64,000 nucleotides of DNA from Mycobacterium sp. 1164985.4 (GCF_001668575.1 NZ_LZMD01000057.1:48573-112572); one strand, 5' to 3'; positions 26,107 to 36,228 are shown, counted from the first letter of the stretch. The notes: a model not told the origin generated them from the letters alone. A program made the numbers and translations.

Positions 26107-27450
26107 ATGCGCACTTCCGTCACCACCGCCCTCCCCGCCAAGAGCCCTGTGCGCAGCGCCCAGCACGCGAAGCGCACGCTGTCGCCCGCGACGCCGCGGT
26201 TCCCGCAGGCCCGCACGCGGATCGTCGCGCCGTCGCTGAAGGTTGCCGACGCCGCCGCCGCCTCGGTGTTCAGCGCCGCCCGGCTGCGCGGACCCATCGC
26301 CCGTGACGTGATCGCCCAGGTCACCGGCCTGAGCATCGCGACCGTCAACCGCCAGGTCACCGCGCTGCTCGAGGCCGGTGTGCTGCGGGAGCGCGCCGAC
26401 CTCGCGGTCTCCGGCGCGATCGGCAGACCTCGGGTGCCTGTCGAGGTGAACCACGAGCCGTTCCTCACGCTCGGCATCCACATCGGCGCGAAGACCACCA
26501 GCATCGTCGCCACCGACCTGTTCGGCCGAACCCTCGACGTGGTGGAGACACCGACCCCGCGGGGCACGCAGGCCCCGGCGCTGGCCTCGCTGGCCGCCAG
26601 TGCTCGCCGCTACCTGGGCCGCTGGCATCGTCGACGCCCGCTGTGGGTTGGAATCGCCGCCGGCGGTGTCGTCGACAGCGCGACCGGTTACCTCGACCAC
26701 CCGCGGCTGGGATGGATGGACGCGCCGGTCGGACCCGTGCTCGCCGAAGCGCTCGGACTGCCGGTGTCGGTCGCCTCGCACGTCGACGCGATGGCGGGCG
26801 CCGAACTCCTGCTCGGGGTGCGCAGGCCGCCGTCGTGGCCGGACGCGCTGCTGGCTCCCGCCGGCACGAGCCTGTACGTCTACGCCCGCGAGACCGTCGG
26901 CTACGCGCTGTCGATCGGCGGCCGGGTGCACTCACCGAGCAGCGGCCCCGGCACCATCGCGGGGCTGCCCGCCCACTCCGAATTGCTGGGCGGCACCGGA
27001 CAATTGGAGTCCGCTGTCAGTGACGAGGCCGTGCTGACCGCCGCCCGCAAGGCGCGCATCATCGCGAGCGAGGGTCCGGGTTCGACCATGCAGGCACTGC
27101 TCAAGACGGCGCGTCAGGGCAACGGACCGGCGCAGGAACTGCTCGCCGAGCGCGCTCGCGTGCTTGGGGAGGCGGTCGCACTGCTGCGCGACATGCTCAA
27201 CCCCGATGATCTGGTGGTCGGGGGTCAGGCCTTCACCGAGTACCCGGAGGGCATGGCCGCCGTCGAGGCCGCGTTCGCACAGCGTTCGGTGATGCCCGCC
27301 CGCGAGATCCGGCTCACCGCCTTCGGCAACCGCGTGCAGGAGGCCGGTGCCGGCGTGGTGTCGCTCGGCGGGTTGTACGCCGACCCGATCGGCGCCATGC
27401 GGCGCGCTCAGCCGCGCAGGCCCGACGCCAGGCCCGAAGTCCCTGCCTGA
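26107..27450 (+). CDS. ROK-family transcriptional regulator (Rv0485-like)
   Basis: A 447-residue ROK-type regulator. It has an N-terminal winged helix ([20 protein letters not shown], then LEAGVL) and an actin-fold ROK domain ([20 protein letters not shown]). The CxCGxxGCxE zinc motif of ROK sugar kinases is absent, so it is a regulator rather than a kinase. The ATG at 26107 follows AAGGACAAG. It lies downstream of the poly-Cys leader and 35 bases before mshA, as in M. tuberculosis. It probably senses a sugar or thiol-pathway metabolite; the ligand is unknown. Confidence 0.9.
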   Translation: MRTSVTTALPAKSPVRSAQHAKRTLSPATPRFPQARTRIVAPSLKVADAAAASVFSAARLRGPIARDVIAQVTGLSIATVNRQVTALLEAGVLRERADLAVSGAIGRPRVPVEVNHEPFLTLGIHIGAKTTSIVATDLFGRTLDVVETPTPRGTQAPALASLAASARRYLGRWHRRRPLWVGIAAGGVVDSATGYLDHPRLGWMDAPVGPVLAEALGLPVSVASHVDAMAGAELLLGVRRPPSWPDALLAPAGTSLYVYARETVGYALSIGGRVHSPSSGPGTIAGLPAHSELLGGTGQLESAVSDEAVLTAARKARIIASEGPGSTMQALLKTARQGNGPAQELLAERARVLGEAVALLRDMLNPDDLVVGGQAFTEYPEGMAAVEAAFAQRSVMPAREIRLTAFGNRVQEAGAGVVSLGGLYADPIGAMRRAQPRRPDARPEVPA

Positions 27451-27485
27451 GGGGTCCTTTCCGCCGACGGTGTAGACATGTCTGT

Positions 27486-28814
27486 GTGCGCCTAGCGACG
27501 GATCCGCCCCGTTACGATGCCGCCGGACTGCCGGTCCCGAGGCGCGTGGCCGTGCTCTCGGTGCACACGTCGCCGCTGGCCCAGCCCGGAACCGGCGATG
27601 CGGGCGGAATGAACGTCTATGTGCTCCAGAGCGCGCTGCAAATGGCGCGCTGCGGCGTCGAGGTGGAGATCTTCACCCGTGCGACGTCGTCGGCCGACCA
27701 GCCGATCGTGCGGGTCGCGCCCGGTGTGCTGGTGCGCAACGTGGTGGCCGGGCCGTTCGAGGGGCTCGACAAGTACGACCTGCCCACCCAGCTGTGCGCG
27801 TTCACCGCGGGGGTGTTGCGGGCCGAGGCCACCCACGAGCCCGGCTACTACGACGTCGTCCATTCGCACTACTGGCTCTCCGGTCAGGTGGGCTGGCTGG
27901 CCCGCGACCGCTGGGCGGTGCCGCTGGTGCACACCGCGCACACGCTGGCCGCGGTCAAGAACGCCGCTCTCGCCGAGGGCGACTCACCCGAACCTCCGCT
28001 GCGCGCGGTCGGGGAGCAGCAGGTGGTCGACGAGGCCGACCGGTTGATCGTCAACACCGAACATGAAGCGCAGCAACTGGTTTCGGTTCATCACGCCGAT
28101 CCGGCGAGGATCGATGTGGCGCATCCGGGCGTCGACCTCGAGACCTTCACGCCTGGGGATCGCAACGCCGCGCGCGCCGCGCTGGGACTCGACGCCGACG
28201 AGAAGATCATCGCGTTCGTCGGTCGCATCCAGCCGCTGAAGGCGCCCGACATCGCGCTGCGTGCCGCCGCCAAATTGCCGGGCGTGCGCGTGCTCGTGGC
28301 GGGCGGACCGTCGGGCAGCGGGCTGCAGGCCCCCGACGGGCTGGTTCGGCTGGCTGCGGATCTGGGTATCTCGGACCGTGTGACGTTCCTGCCGCCCCAG
28401 TCGCGCGGCCAACTCGTGAACGTGTACCGGGCCGCCGACCTGGTCGCGGTGCCCAGCTATTCGGAGTCCTTCGGGCTGGTCGCGATCGAAGCCCAGGCGT
28501 GTGGAACGCCGGTGGTGGCCGCGGCGGTCGGCGGCCTGCCTGTCGCCGTGCGCGACGGTGTCACCGGGACGCTGGTCGACGGGCACGACGACGGCGACTG
28601 GGCGCACGCGATCGGCGATCTGCTGCAGCGCGCCGACGACCTTCGGGCCGACGCCGTCGCGCATGCCGCCACGTTCTCGTGGGCTCGCACTGTCGACGCG
28701 CTGCTGGCCAGTTACGGACGCGCAATGGCCGACTACCGGGGGCGTCATCAGGTGCGGGACGGCGCACGCCGCACCGGCCGACGATTCGCGAGGCGGCGGG
28801 GGGTGCGCGCGTGA
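27486..28814 (+). CDS. mshA: D-inositol-3-phosphate glycosyltransferase MshA
   Basis: A 442-residue GT-B glycosyltransferase of family 4 that joins GlcNAc to inositol-3-phosphate in the first step of mycothiol synthesis. It has the N-terminal [17 protein letters not shown] loop and the EX7E motif in [15 protein letters not shown]. The GTG start is preceded by TAGACA at 27473-27478, so it may have its own promoter as well as read-through from the ROK gene. Its stop overlaps the start of a MIRU-like insertion. Confidence 0.95.
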   Translation: MRLATDPPRYDAAGLPVPRRVAVLSVHTSPLAQPGTGDAGGMNVYVLQSALQMARCGVEVEIFTRATSSADQPIVRVAPGVLVRNVVAGPFEGLDKYDLPTQLCAFTAGVLRAEATHEPGYYDVVHSHYWLSGQVGWLARDRWAVPLVHTAHTLAAVKNAALAEGDSPEPPLRAVGEQQVVDEADRLIVNTEHEAQQLVSVHHADPARIDVAHPGVDLETFTPGDRNAARAALGLDADEKIIAFVGRIQPLKAPDIALRAAAKLPGVRVLVAGGPSGSGLQAPDGLVRLAADLGISDRVTFLPPQSRGQLVNVYRAADLVAVPSYSESFGLVAIEAQACGTPVVAAAVGGLPVAVRDGVTGTLVDGHDDGDWAHAIGDLLQRADDLRADAVAHAATFSWARTVDALLASYGRAMADYRGRHQVRDGARRTGRRFARRRGVRA

Positions 28815-28912
28815 TGAGCACCCGAAGACGAGTGCGAGTGAGGATCGCAGCGAAGCGAGGACCGGTGGGCCCACGTCCGGAGGGCAGGGGACGAGCGGGA
28901 GTCGAGGCGTGA
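28814..28912 (+). repeat. MIRU-like insertion carrying a coupled 32-codon ORF
   Basis: The mshA stop overlaps an ATG here (TGATG). The reading frame runs 32 codons ([20 protein letters not shown], then RPEGRGRAGVEA) and ends in a TGA that overlaps the GTG of the YbjN gene. TGAGCACC at 28815-28822 is repeated at 28910-28917, 95 bases apart, as expected if an insertion duplicated the original GTGA overlap site. MIRU elements of M. tuberculosis have this design: a small ORF linked by overlapping stop and start codons, as in senX3-regX3 there. Confidence 0.6.
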
Positions 28913-29418
28913 GCACCGACGCGGCGAAGGTCATCGAGCAGGCGTGCAAGGAGAACGACCTCGTCTGCACGTATCACGAAGGCGCGCACGGCGGGTTGCC
29001 CGGCGTCATCGTCGAACTCCCCGGCGAGCGACGCCTCAAGACCAACACCATCCTGTCGATCGGCGAGCACTCGGTGCGGATCGAGGCGTTCGTCTGCCGC
29101 AAACCCGACGAGAACCACGAGGGCGTCTACCGGTTCCTGCTCAAGCGCAACCGGCGCCTGTACGGCGTGGCGTACACGCTCGACAACGTCGGCGACATCT
29201 ATCTCGTCGGCCGGATGTCGCTGGAATCGGTGACGTCCGACGAGGTCGACCGGATCCTCGGCCAGGTGCTCGAAGCCGTCGACAGCGACTTCAACACCTT
29301 GCTGGAGTTGGGTTTTCGCTCGTCGATCCAGAAGGAGTGGGAGTGGCGGGTGTCACGCGGCGAGTCGCTGAAGAACCTGCAGGCGTTCGCCCACCTCATC
29401 GACGACGAGGACGACTGA
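28909..29418 (+). CDS. YbjN-domain protein (Rv0487-like)
   Basis: A 169-residue protein with the YbjN fold related to type III secretion chaperones: LKTNTILSIGEHSVRIEAFV, then VYRFLLKRNRRLYGVAYTLD, then GDIYLVGRMSL. It has no catalytic motif. The GTG start overlaps the stop of the MIRU-like ORF. In M. tuberculosis the equivalent lies between mshA and a LysE gene; here gpmA follows directly. It may be a chaperone, but this is not established. Confidence 0.85.
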   Translation: MSTDAAKVIEQACKENDLVCTYHEGAHGGLPGVIVELPGERRLKTNTILSIGEHSVRIEAFVCRKPDENHEGVYRFLLKRNRRLYGVAYTLDNVGDIYLVGRMSLESVTSDEVDRILGQVLEAVDSDFNTLLELGFRSSIQKEWEWRVSRGESLKNLQAFAHLIDDEDD

Positions 29419-29429
29419 CCGACCTCCGA

Positions 29430-29435
29430 TAGGCT
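29430..29435 (+). promoter_or_regulatory. -10 element (TAGGCT) before gpmA
   Basis: TAGGCT is seven bases before the ATG at 29443, consistent with a leaderless transcript. The same hexamer lies 6-9 bases before the starts at 38709, 48339 and 62091. Confidence 0.45.
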
Positions 29436-29442
29436 TCGGCGC

Positions 29443-30192
29443 ATGGGTGACTGCACGCTGATCCTGCTCCGCCACGGCGAGAGCGAATGGAACGAGAAGA
29501 ACCTGTTCACCGGATGGGTCGACGTCGACCTCACCGAGAAGGGCCGCGCCGAAGCCGTGCGCGCCGGTGAACTGATCAAAGAACTCGACCGCCAACCCGA
29601 TGTGCTTTACACCTCGCTGCTGCGCCGCGCCATCACGACCGCGAACCTGGCGCTGGACAAGGCCGACAGGCACTGGATCCCCGTGCACCGCGACTGGCGC
29701 CTCAACGAGCGGCACTACGGCGCGCTGCAGGGTCTGAACAAGGCCGAGACCAAGGAGAAGTACGGCGAGGAGCAGTTCATGGCGTGGCGACGCAGCTACG
29801 ACACGCCGCCGCCGCCGATCGAAGAGGGCAGCACCTACAGCCAGGACGGCGACCCCCGCTACGCCGACGTGCCCGGCGGCCCGCCGCGCACCGAATGCCT
29901 CAAGGACGTCGTCGAGCGGTTCGTGCCGTACTACACCTCGACGATCGAACCGGACCTGCGGGCCGGTAAGACCGTCCTGATCGCCGCGCACGGCAACTCG
30001 CTGCGCGCGCTGGTCAAACACCTCGACGGCATGTCCGACGAGGATGTCGTCGGGCTCAACATCCCGACCGGCATCCCGCTGCGCTACGACCTGGACTCCG
30101 ATCTGAAGCCGACGATCGTCGGCGGCACCTACCTCGATCCCGAGGCCGCGGCCGCCGGCGCAGCCGCGGTGGCGTCGCAGGGCGCCAAGTAG
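29443..30192 (+). CDS. gpmA: 2,3-bisphosphoglycerate-dependent phosphoglycerate mutase
   Basis: A 249-residue glycolytic enzyme interconverting 3- and 2-phosphoglycerate. The phospho-accepting His11 is in [10 protein letters not shown] and the second active-site His183 in [23 protein letters not shown] is the usual substrate loop. The length matches the dimeric/tetrameric cofactor-dependent family. It is the neighbour of senX3 in mycobacteria (gpm1). No LysE-type gene is present beside it. Confidence 0.95.
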   Translation: MGDCTLILLRHGESEWNEKNLFTGWVDVDLTEKGRAEAVRAGELIKELDRQPDVLYTSLLRRAITTANLALDKADRHWIPVHRDWRLNERHYGALQGLNKAETKEKYGEEQFMAWRRSYDTPPPPIEEGSTYSQDGDPRYADVPGGPPRTECLKDVVERFVPYYTSTIEPDLRAGKTVLIAAHGNSLRALVKHLDGMSDEDVVGLNIPTGIPLRYDLDSDLKPTIVGGTYLDPEAAAAGAAAVASQGAK

Positions 30193-30304
30193 ACACTGCT
30201 CCGCGCGACGGCGAACGGACGGTTAACGGGGAAGGACGAGAGGCCGAATTTCCGTCTTTCCGTCTGTGACTTGTTCCGGTTTGGCCGCACGCTGCTGGGA
30301 TGAC

Positions 30305-30330
30305 GTTCACCCGATGCGTACGATTTTCGC
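30305..30330 (+). promoter_or_regulatory. senX3 promoter: GTTCACC half-site and leaderless -10 TACGAT
   Basis: TACGAT at 30319-30324 lies six bases before the senX3 GTG, placing the likely transcription start on the start codon. GTTCACC at 30305-30311 resembles a half-site of the phosphate-type boxes bound by OmpR/PhoB-family regulators such as RegX3, which autoregulates this operon in other mycobacteria. A clear second half-site in register was not found. Confidence 0.45.
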
Positions 30331-31515
30331 GTGAGTGTCGTCTCGGCACTGCTGCTGGCAGCGGTGGTCGCACTGCTCGCTCTGGCGACCGGTGTCGCGC
30401 TCGGGGCGCAACTGAGGCCCCGTCTCATGGACCGCCGACAGCGGCGCGCCACCGCGCAGACCGGCATCACCGTCTCGCAGATGCTGTCCCACATCGCATC
30501 GCGCGCGCCCACCGGGATCGTCGTGGTCGACCACTTCCGTGACGTCGTATACGCCAACGACCGGGCGCGCGAGCTCGGGCTGGTGCGCGACCGGCTGCTC
30601 GACGACCGCGCGTGGCGGGCCGCAGAACGCACGCTGGCCACCGGCGAGCCCGTCGACGTCGACCTGGCCGCCGACAAGCGGGCCAACCCCGGCCGGTCCG
30701 GTCTGTCGGTGCGGGGACACGTCCAGCTGCTGACCGACCAGGACCGTCGCTTCGCGGTCGTCTACGTCGACGACCACTCCGAGTACGCCCGCATGGAAGC
30801 CACCCGACGGGACTTCGTCGCCAACGTCAGCCATGAGCTCAAGACGCCGGTCGGCGCGATGGGCCTACTGGCCGAGGCGCTGCTCGCATCGTCCGATGAC
30901 CCCGAGACCGTGCGACGGTTCGCCGAGAAGATGGTCGCGGAGTCCAACCGGCTGGCCAACATGATCGGCGAGCTGATCGAGCTGTCCCGGCTGCAAGGCG
31001 CCGAACGGCTGCCCGACCTGACCGCGGTCGACGTCGACACCGTGGTGGCCGAGGCGCTGTCGCGGCACAAGGTGCCCGCCGACAACGCCGACATCAAGAT
31101 CACCACCGACGCGCCGACCGGTTTCCGCGCCCTCGGCGATCAGGCGCTGCTGGTCACCGCGATCGCGAACCTGGTCTCCAACGCGATCGCCTACTCCCCG
31201 CACGGGTCATCGGTGTCGATCAGCCGCAGGCGCCGCGGGAACCACATCGAGATCGCCGTGACCGACCGCGGTATCGGCATCGCCCGCGAGGACCAGGAGC
31301 GGGTGTTCGAGCGATTCTTCCGCGTCGACAAGGCGCGGTCCCGGGCCACCGGCGGCACGGGGCTCGGGTTGGCCATCGTCAAACACGTGGCGGCCAACCA
31401 CAACGGAAGCATCCGGCTGTGGAGTCAGCCGGGAACGGGATCGACGTTCACCCTGTCGATTCCGGCCTATCCCGATCATGAATCGGACGAACGAGAGGAC
31501 CAGCGAGACCAATGA
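30331..31515 (+). CDS. senX3: Sensor histidine kinase SenX3
   Basis: A 394-residue membrane histidine kinase. Its N-terminal hydrophobic segment ([20 protein letters not shown]) may span the membrane twice as in SenX3, followed by a PAS-like domain ([20 protein letters not shown]). The HisKA box has His168 (NVSHELKTP) and the HATPase domain carries [16 protein letters not shown] and [10 protein letters not shown]. It works with RegX3 in phosphate-limitation signalling. Its stop overlaps the regX3 ATG by four bases, with no MIRU between them, unlike M. tuberculosis. Confidence 0.96.
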   Translation: MSVVSALLLAAVVALLALATGVALGAQLRPRLMDRRQRRATAQTGITVSQMLSHIASRAPTGIVVVDHFRDVVYANDRARELGLVRDRLLDDRAWRAAERTLATGEPVDVDLAADKRANPGRSGLSVRGHVQLLTDQDRRFAVVYVDDHSEYARMEATRRDFVANVSHELKTPVGAMGLLAEALLASSDDPETVRRFAEKMVAESNRLANMIGELIELSRLQGAERLPDLTAVDVDTVVAEALSRHKVPADNADIKITTDAPTGFRALGDQALLVTAIANLVSNAIAYSPHGSSVSISRRRRGNHIEIAVTDRGIGIAREDQERVFERFFRVDKARSRATGGTGLGLAIVKHVAANHNGSIRLWSQPGTGSTFTLSIPAYPDHESDEREDQRDQ

Positions 31516-32198
31516 CCAGTGTGCTGATCGTGGAGGACGAGGAGTCCTTGGCCGATCCCCTGGCCTTTCTTCTTCGCAAAGAGGGCTTCGAAGCCACCAT
31601 CGTCACCGACGGACCGGCGGCCCTGGCCGAATTCGAGCGTTCCGGCGCCGACATCGTGCTGCTCGACCTGATGCTGCCCGGGATGAGCGGCACTGACGTG
31701 TGTCGTCAATTGCGTTCGCGCTCAAGCGTTCCGGTGATCATGGTGACCGCCCGCGACAGCGAGATCGACAAGGTCGTCGGGCTCGAGCTCGGCGCCGACG
31801 ACTATGTCACCAAGCCGTACTCGGCCCGCGAACTCATCGCCCGCATCCGCGCGGTGCTGCGGCGCGGCGCCGACAACGAGGACACCGGCATCGGCGACGG
31901 CGTGCTGGAGGCGGGACCCGTCCGGATGGACGTCGAACGCCACGTCGTATCGGTGAACGGCGAGCCGGTCACGTTGCCGCTCAAGGAGTTCGACCTGCTC
32001 GAGTACTTGATGCGCAACAGCGGCCGGGTGCTGACCCGCGGCCAGCTCATCGACCGCGTATGGGGTGCCGATTACGTCGGCGACACGAAAACCCTTGACG
32101 TCCATGTGAAGCGGCTGCGGTCGAAGATCGAGGCCGATCCGGCCAACCCCGTGCACCTGGTCACGGTCCGCGGCCTCGGCTACAAACTCGAGGGCTGA
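31512..32198 (+). CDS. regX3: Response regulator RegX3
   Basis: A 228-residue OmpR-family response regulator. The receiver domain has the acidic EDEES near the N-terminus, the phospho-acceptor Asp52 (VLLDLMLPG), the conserved Thr (MVTAR) and Lys (YVTKPYS). A winged-helix DNA-binding domain ends in [11 protein letters not shown]. It controls phosphate-starvation genes in mycobacteria. A 62-base palindromic element follows immediately. Confidence 0.96.
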   Translation: MTSVLIVEDEESLADPLAFLLRKEGFEATIVTDGPAALAEFERSGADIVLLDLMLPGMSGTDVCRQLRSRSSVPVIMVTARDSEIDKVVGLELGADDYVTKPYSARELIARIRAVLRRGADNEDTGIGDGVLEAGPVRMDVERHVVSVNGEPVTLPLKEFDLLEYLMRNSGRVLTRGQLIDRVWGADYVGDTKTLDVHVKRLRSKIEADPANPVHLVTVRGLGYKLEG

Positions 32199-32205
32199 GT
32201 TCCCT

Positions 32206-32267
32206 CGCGAGCAGACGCGTAACTGCCCCTTCTTGGCGATTTTTGGGCAGGTTTGCGTCTGCTCGCG
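32206..32267. repeat. 62-base palindromic repeat, copy 1 (terminator-like hairpin after regX3)
   Basis: The arms CGCGAGCAGACGC (32206-32218) and GCGTCTGCTCGCG (32255-32267) are perfect complements, with inner arms CTGCCC (32223-32228) and GGGCAG (32245-32250) around a 16-base loop. It lies between convergent regX3 and the Rv0495c-like gene, so it could end transcription from both sides. A diverged copy of identical length and spacing lies at 57928-57989 inside the start of resB, which marks this as a dispersed repeat. Confidence 0.75.
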
Positions 32268-32343
32268 GATAAAAAGAAGCGGCCCGTTAACCCGTGGTCG
32301 GCGCGAAATCCGCGCGGCGGGATCAGCCGAAACAGGAAGAGGT

Positions 32344-33141
32344 TCATCCGGCCAGGCGGGTCGCGGGGTGCACGGCGATGAGTCCTAACCCGCTGCGCCG
32401 CTTGCACATTGCCGCCAGCTCCGCGTACGCCTTCTCGCCGAGCAGCTCGGTCAGCTCGGGACCGTAGGACTCCCAGACCTGCTTGGCGCCGACGTGCGCG
32501 TTCGGATCACCGGTGCAGTACCAGTGCAGGTCTGCGCCGCCTTCACCCCAACCGCGACGGTCGTATTCGGTGATCCAGGTCTTGAGGATCTCCGTCCCGT
32601 CGGGCCGCTCCACCCACTCCTGCGTGCGTCGGATCGGCAGCTGCCAGCACACGTCGGGCTTCATGGTCAGCGGTTCGACGCCGAGCTTGAGCGCCTTGCT
32701 GTGCAGCGCACAACCGATGCCGCCGGGGAAGCCCGGCCGGTTGAGGAAGATGCAGGCGCCCTTGTACTTCCGGGTCCGCAGGTTGGGCTTGTCGTCGTAC
32801 TCGTCCATCTCTAGGTAGCCCTTTTTGCCGAGCCCCTTCTCGCGGAACTGCCAGTCCTCGTCGGTCAGCGTCTTGACCGCGTCGTCGAGGCGGGCGATGT
32901 CGTCGTCGTCGGACATGAACGCCCCGTGCGAACAGCATCCGTCGTCCGGACGACCCTCCACGGTGCCCTTGCACGCGGGCGTTCCGAAAACGCACGTCCA
33001 CCGGGAGAGCAGCCACGTCAGATCGGCGGCGATCAAATGCTCGGGATTGTCGGGGTCATAGAACTCGACCCACTCACGGGCGAAATCGAGTTCGACCTCT
33101 CCACGGTGCGGTGCAGTCACAATTCCCAACGGTAGACCCAT
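32344..33141 (-). CDS. Conserved Cys-rich actinobacterial protein (Rv0495c-like)
   Basis: A 265-residue protein with clustered cysteines: [10 protein letters not shown], then [10 protein letters not shown], then [15 protein letters not shown] and DVCWQLP. Their spacing suggests a metal or Fe-S site. No catalytic family is recognised. The orthologue Rv0495c keeps the same position, and a link to redox balance has been proposed for it. It is convergent with regX3, and its start is only 12 bases from the divergent Ppx/GppA gene. Confidence 0.85.
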   Translation of the reverse strand: MGLPLGIVTAPHRGEVELDFAREWVEFYDPDNPEHLIAADLTWLLSRWTCVFGTPACKGTVEGRPDDGCCSHGAFMSDDDDIARLDDAVKTLTDEDWQFREKGLGKKGYLEMDEYDDKPNLRTRKYKGACIFLNRPGFPGGIGCALHSKALKLGVEPLTMKPDVCWQLPIRRTQEWVERPDGTEILKTWITEYDRRGWGEGGADLHWYCTGDPNAHVGAKQVWESYGPELTELLGEKAYAELAAMCKRRSGLGLIAVHPATRLAG

Positions 33142-33147
33142 TAAGTT
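33142..33147 (+). promoter_or_regulatory. -10 element (TAAGTT) of the leaderless Ppx/GppA promoter
   Basis: TAAGTT fills half of the 12-base gap between divergent starts at 33141 and 33154 and lies exactly six bases before the GTG of the + strand gene. The promoter must extend into the coding sequence of the Rv0495c-like gene. Confidence 0.55.
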
Positions 33148-33153
33148 GGATGA

Positions 33154-34152
33154 GTGCGATTAGGCGTGCTCGACGTGGGCAGCAATACCGTCCACCTTCT
33201 GGTGGTGGACGCGCGCCGTGGTGGGCACCCGACGCCGATGAGTTCGACCAAGGCCTCGCTGCGCCTCGCCGAGGCCATCGACAGCGATGGCAAGATCACC
33301 CGCAAAGGCGCCGACAAACTGATCGGCACCATCGACGAATTCGCCAAGATCGCCACGAGTTCCGGTTGCGCCGAGCTGATGGCGTTCGCCACCTCCGCGG
33401 TGCGCGACGCCAAGAACTCCGAGGAACTGCTCGCCCGGATACTCGCCGAGACCGGAGTGGCGCTGCGCGTGCTCGCCGGCGTCGACGAATCGCGGCTGAC
33501 GTTCCTGGCGGTGCGGCGGTGGTACGGGTGGAGCGCCGGACGCATCATCAACATCGACATCGGCGGAGGTTCGCTCGAACTGTCCAACGGCGTCGACGAG
33601 GAGCCCGAGGTCGCGCTGTCACTTCCGCTCGGCGCGGGTCGGCTCACCCGCGAATGGCTGCCCGACGATCCGCCGGGCCGGCGGCGCGTGGCGATGCTGC
33701 GCGACTGGCTGACGACCGAACTGGCCGACGCCGGCGCCGAGATGCTCGAACCCGGCGCCCCCGACCTGGCCGTGGCCACCTCGAAGACGTTCCGCTCGCT
33801 TGCCCGGCTCACCGGCGCGGCGCCGTCCGGGGCCGGTCCGAGGGTCAGACGAACCCTCACGGCCACCGGATTAAGGCAGCTCATAGCTTTCATCTCTAGG
33901 ATGACCGCGGCCGACCGAGCGGAATTGGAAGGAGTGAGTGCCGAACGGGCGCCACAGATCGTGGCCGGAGCTCTGGTTGCTGAGGCGAGCATGAAAGCCC
34001 TCGGCGTCGAGAGCGTGGACATCTGCCCCTGGGCGTTGCGGGAGGGGCTGATTCTGCGGAGACTCGACAGCGAAGCCGATGGCAGCGGTTTCGTCGGCGG
34101 TGCCGACAATCCGGCCTCAGTACAGACGTTTGTGCGTAATGCTGGACGATAG
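33154..34152 (+). CDS. Ppx/GppA exopolyphosphatase-family protein (Rv0496-like)
   Basis: A 332-residue actin-fold phosphatase with the phosphate-binding [14 protein letters not shown] at the N-terminus, [11 protein letters not shown], and the second loop [12 protein letters not shown]. The family hydrolyses inorganic polyphosphate or pppGpp. The M. tuberculosis counterpart is a short-chain exopolyphosphatase. Its position next to senX3-regX3 fits phosphate and stress signalling. It lacks the long C-terminal HD-like domain of E. coli Ppx. Confidence 0.9.
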   Translation: MRLGVLDVGSNTVHLLVVDARRGGHPTPMSSTKASLRLAEAIDSDGKITRKGADKLIGTIDEFAKIATSSGCAELMAFATSAVRDAKNSEELLARILAETGVALRVLAGVDESRLTFLAVRRWYGWSAGRIINIDIGGGSLELSNGVDEEPEVALSLPLGAGRLTREWLPDDPPGRRRVAMLRDWLTTELADAGAEMLEPGAPDLAVATSKTFRSLARLTGAAPSGAGPRVRRTLTATGLRQLIAFISRMTAADRAELEGVSAERAPQIVAGALVAEASMKALGVESVDICPWALREGLILRRLDSEADGSGFVGGADNPASVQTFVRNAGR

Positions 34153-34177
34153 GTGACGAGGCCCGAAGGCAAACACC

Positions 34178-35341
34178 ATGACAGGAACTGAAGACGATCA
34201 CAGCAATACGCGACCCATCTCGGTCGCGGAGTTGCTGGCGCGCAACGGAACGATCGGCGCCCCGCCGATCGGCGGTCGGCGCCGTCGTCGCCGCGGCGCG
34301 GACTCGATCACCGTCGCCGAACTGACCGGCGAGATCCCGATCGTCCGCGACCACGACGACGACGCCCCCGCCGAGACCGAGGACGACGCCCCCGCCGAGA
34401 CCGAGGCCGCCGCTCCCGCCGAACCGGAGGAGGCCGCGACCACCAACGGCGCCGTCGACCACGTCGAAGACACCGTCGAGGAGGCCGAACCCGAGGAGGC
34501 TCCCGAGGCGGTCGACACCTTGGAGGCTCCCGAAGCACAGGCCGACAAAGACGACGACTATGCCGAAGCCGTCGCCGACTACCAGAGTCACATCGAACAG
34601 CGCGACGCCGACGAGGACCTGGACTTCTTCGCCCCACCGCGGCGCTCCACCTTCGCGCGGCGGCGCTTCGGCATCCTCGGGCGCAGCGCACCGGCCCAGC
34701 GCAGCGAGCCCGAAACCGCCGAGATCAGTCAGGTTGCGGACGAAACCACAGAGCTCAGCGCGGTGGACGAGGTCACCGACGAGGCGACGGTGGACAGCGA
34801 CACCGCGGTCGGCGCCGAGGAGATGAGCCCGGACCCACTCGACTGGGCCGATCCGCAGGCCGACGAGGACGAGGCCGAAGATGCGGCGGTCGCCGTGGCC
34901 GAGCCCGAAGACGACGATGACCGCGAGGACCTGCCGTCGTATCTGCGGTCCCCGGACAACGCGTTGTTCGGCGGACCCGATGCCGCGGACGACGTGGCCC
35001 ACCGCGGCAACGGCCTGAGCCCGGCCGACATCGACCTCGACGAAGACGAGGACGAGGAATCCGCCCCCTCGGGCGCGATGTCGAGGTTCCTGCGCGGCGC
35101 GCTGGTGGTCGGTCAGTGCGTCGTCGCGGTCGGGTTCGGCGCCGGGCTGTTCATCGCCTTCGATCAGCTGTGGAAGTGGAACAGCATCGTCGCGCTGGTG
35201 CTCGGCGTGCTGGTGATCCTCGGCCTGGTCGTCGGCGTGCGGGTGGTCCGCAAGACCGAGGACATCGGCAGCACTCTGATCGCCGTCGCGGTCGGCGCGA
35301 TGGTGACATTCGGGCCGCTGGCACTGATGCAGGCGGCCTGA
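34178..35341 (+). CDS. Acidic membrane-anchored protein (Rv0497-like)
   Basis: A 387-residue protein. It starts with a short conserved head (ISVAELLARNGT, GRRRRRRG). A long low-complexity region rich in Glu, Asp and Ala follows, which should be disordered and cytoplasmic. Three hydrophobic segments lie at the C-terminus (FLRGALVVGQCVVAVGFGAG, then IVALVLGVLVILGLVVGVRV, then TLIAVAVGAMVTFGPLALM). The layout suggests a membrane-tethered protein interacting through its acidic tail. The function is unknown. Confidence 0.85.
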   Translation: MTGTEDDHSNTRPISVAELLARNGTIGAPPIGGRRRRRRGADSITVAELTGEIPIVRDHDDDAPAETEDDAPAETEAAAPAEPEEAATTNGAVDHVEDTVEEAEPEEAPEAVDTLEAPEAQADKDDDYAEAVADYQSHIEQRDADEDLDFFAPPRRSTFARRRFGILGRSAPAQRSEPETAEISQVADETTELSAVDEVTDEATVDSDTAVGAEEMSPDPLDWADPQADEDEAEDAAVAVAEPEDDDDREDLPSYLRSPDNALFGGPDAADDVAHRGNGLSPADIDLDEDEDEESAPSGAMSRFLRGALVVGQCVVAVGFGAGLFIAFDQLWKWNSIVALVLGVLVILGLVVGVRVVRKTEDIGSTLIAVAVGAMVTFGPLALMQAA

Positions 35342-35356
35342 GGCGCCCTATAACTC

Positions 35357-36202
35357 GTGCGTCCAGCCATCAAGGTCGGTCTGTCGACGGCCTCCGTCTA
35401 TCCGCTGAGAACCGAGGCCGCTTTCGAGTACGCGGCGAAGCTCGGCTACGACGGCGTCGAGCTCATGGTGTGGGCCGAGACGGTCAGCCAGGACGTCGAC
35501 GCGATCGAGGAGCTGTCGAAGCGGTACGAAATGCCGGTGCTCTCGGTGCACGCGCCGTGCCTGCTGATCTCACAGCGGGTGTGGGGTGCCAACCCGATCC
35601 CGAAACTGGAACGCAGTGTGCGCGCGGCCGAGCAGCTGGGCGCACAGACCGTCGTCGTGCATCCGCCGTTCAGGTGGCAGCGCCGCTACGCCGAGGGGTT
35701 CTCCGACCAGGTCGCCGAGCTCGAGGAGTCCAGCGAGGTGATGGTCGCCGTCGAGAACATGTTCCCGTTCCGCGCCGACCGCTTCTTCGGCGCCGGGCAG
35801 ACCTCCATCGAGCGCATGCGCAAACGTGGCGGCCGACCGGGACCGGGCATCTCGGCGTTCGCCCCGTCCTACGATCCGCTCGACGGTAACCACGCCCACT
35901 ACACCCTCGACCTGTCGCACACCGCGACCGCCGGGTCCGACGCCCTCGAGATGGCGCGCCGCATGGGCGAGGGCCTGGTGCACCTGCATCTGTGCGACGG
36001 CAGCGGCGCCTCCACCGACGAGCACCTGGTGCCCGGACGCGGCACCCAGCCGACCGTGGAGGTCTGCGAGATGCTGGCCGCCAGCGACTTCAACGGCCAC
36101 GTGATCCTCGAGGTGACGACGTCGGGCGCGCGGACCGCGGCCGAGCGCGAGGCGCTCCTCGTGGAGTCGCTACAGTTCGCGCGCAGGCACCTGCTGCGCT
36201 GA
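35357..36202 (+). CDS. Sugar-phosphate isomerase/epimerase-like TIM-barrel protein (Rv0498-like)
   Basis: A 281-residue AP-endonuclease-2/xylose-isomerase-like TIM barrel. YDGVELMVWAE, SVHAPCLL, VVVHPPFRW, VAVENMFP, HYTLDLSHTATAG, LHLCDG and HVILEVTT follow the usual order of metal ligands (Glu, His, Asp, His, Glu). The true substrate is unknown. The GTG start is 15 bases after the preceding stop, so it is probably co-transcribed with the Rv0497-like gene. Confidence 0.85.
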   Translation: MRPAIKVGLSTASVYPLRTEAAFEYAAKLGYDGVELMVWAETVSQDVDAIEELSKRYEMPVLSVHAPCLLISQRVWGANPIPKLERSVRAAEQLGAQTVVVHPPFRWQRRYAEGFSDQVAELEESSEVMVAVENMFPFRADRFFGAGQTSIERMRKRGGRPGPGISAFAPSYDPLDGNHAHYTLDLSHTATAGSDALEMARRMGEGLVHLHLCDGSGASTDEHLVPGRGTQPTVEVCEMLAASDFNGHVILEVTTSGARTAAEREALLVESLQFARRHLLR

Positions 36203-36228
36203 CCGCTCGCTTCCGAAGGATTCACCAG

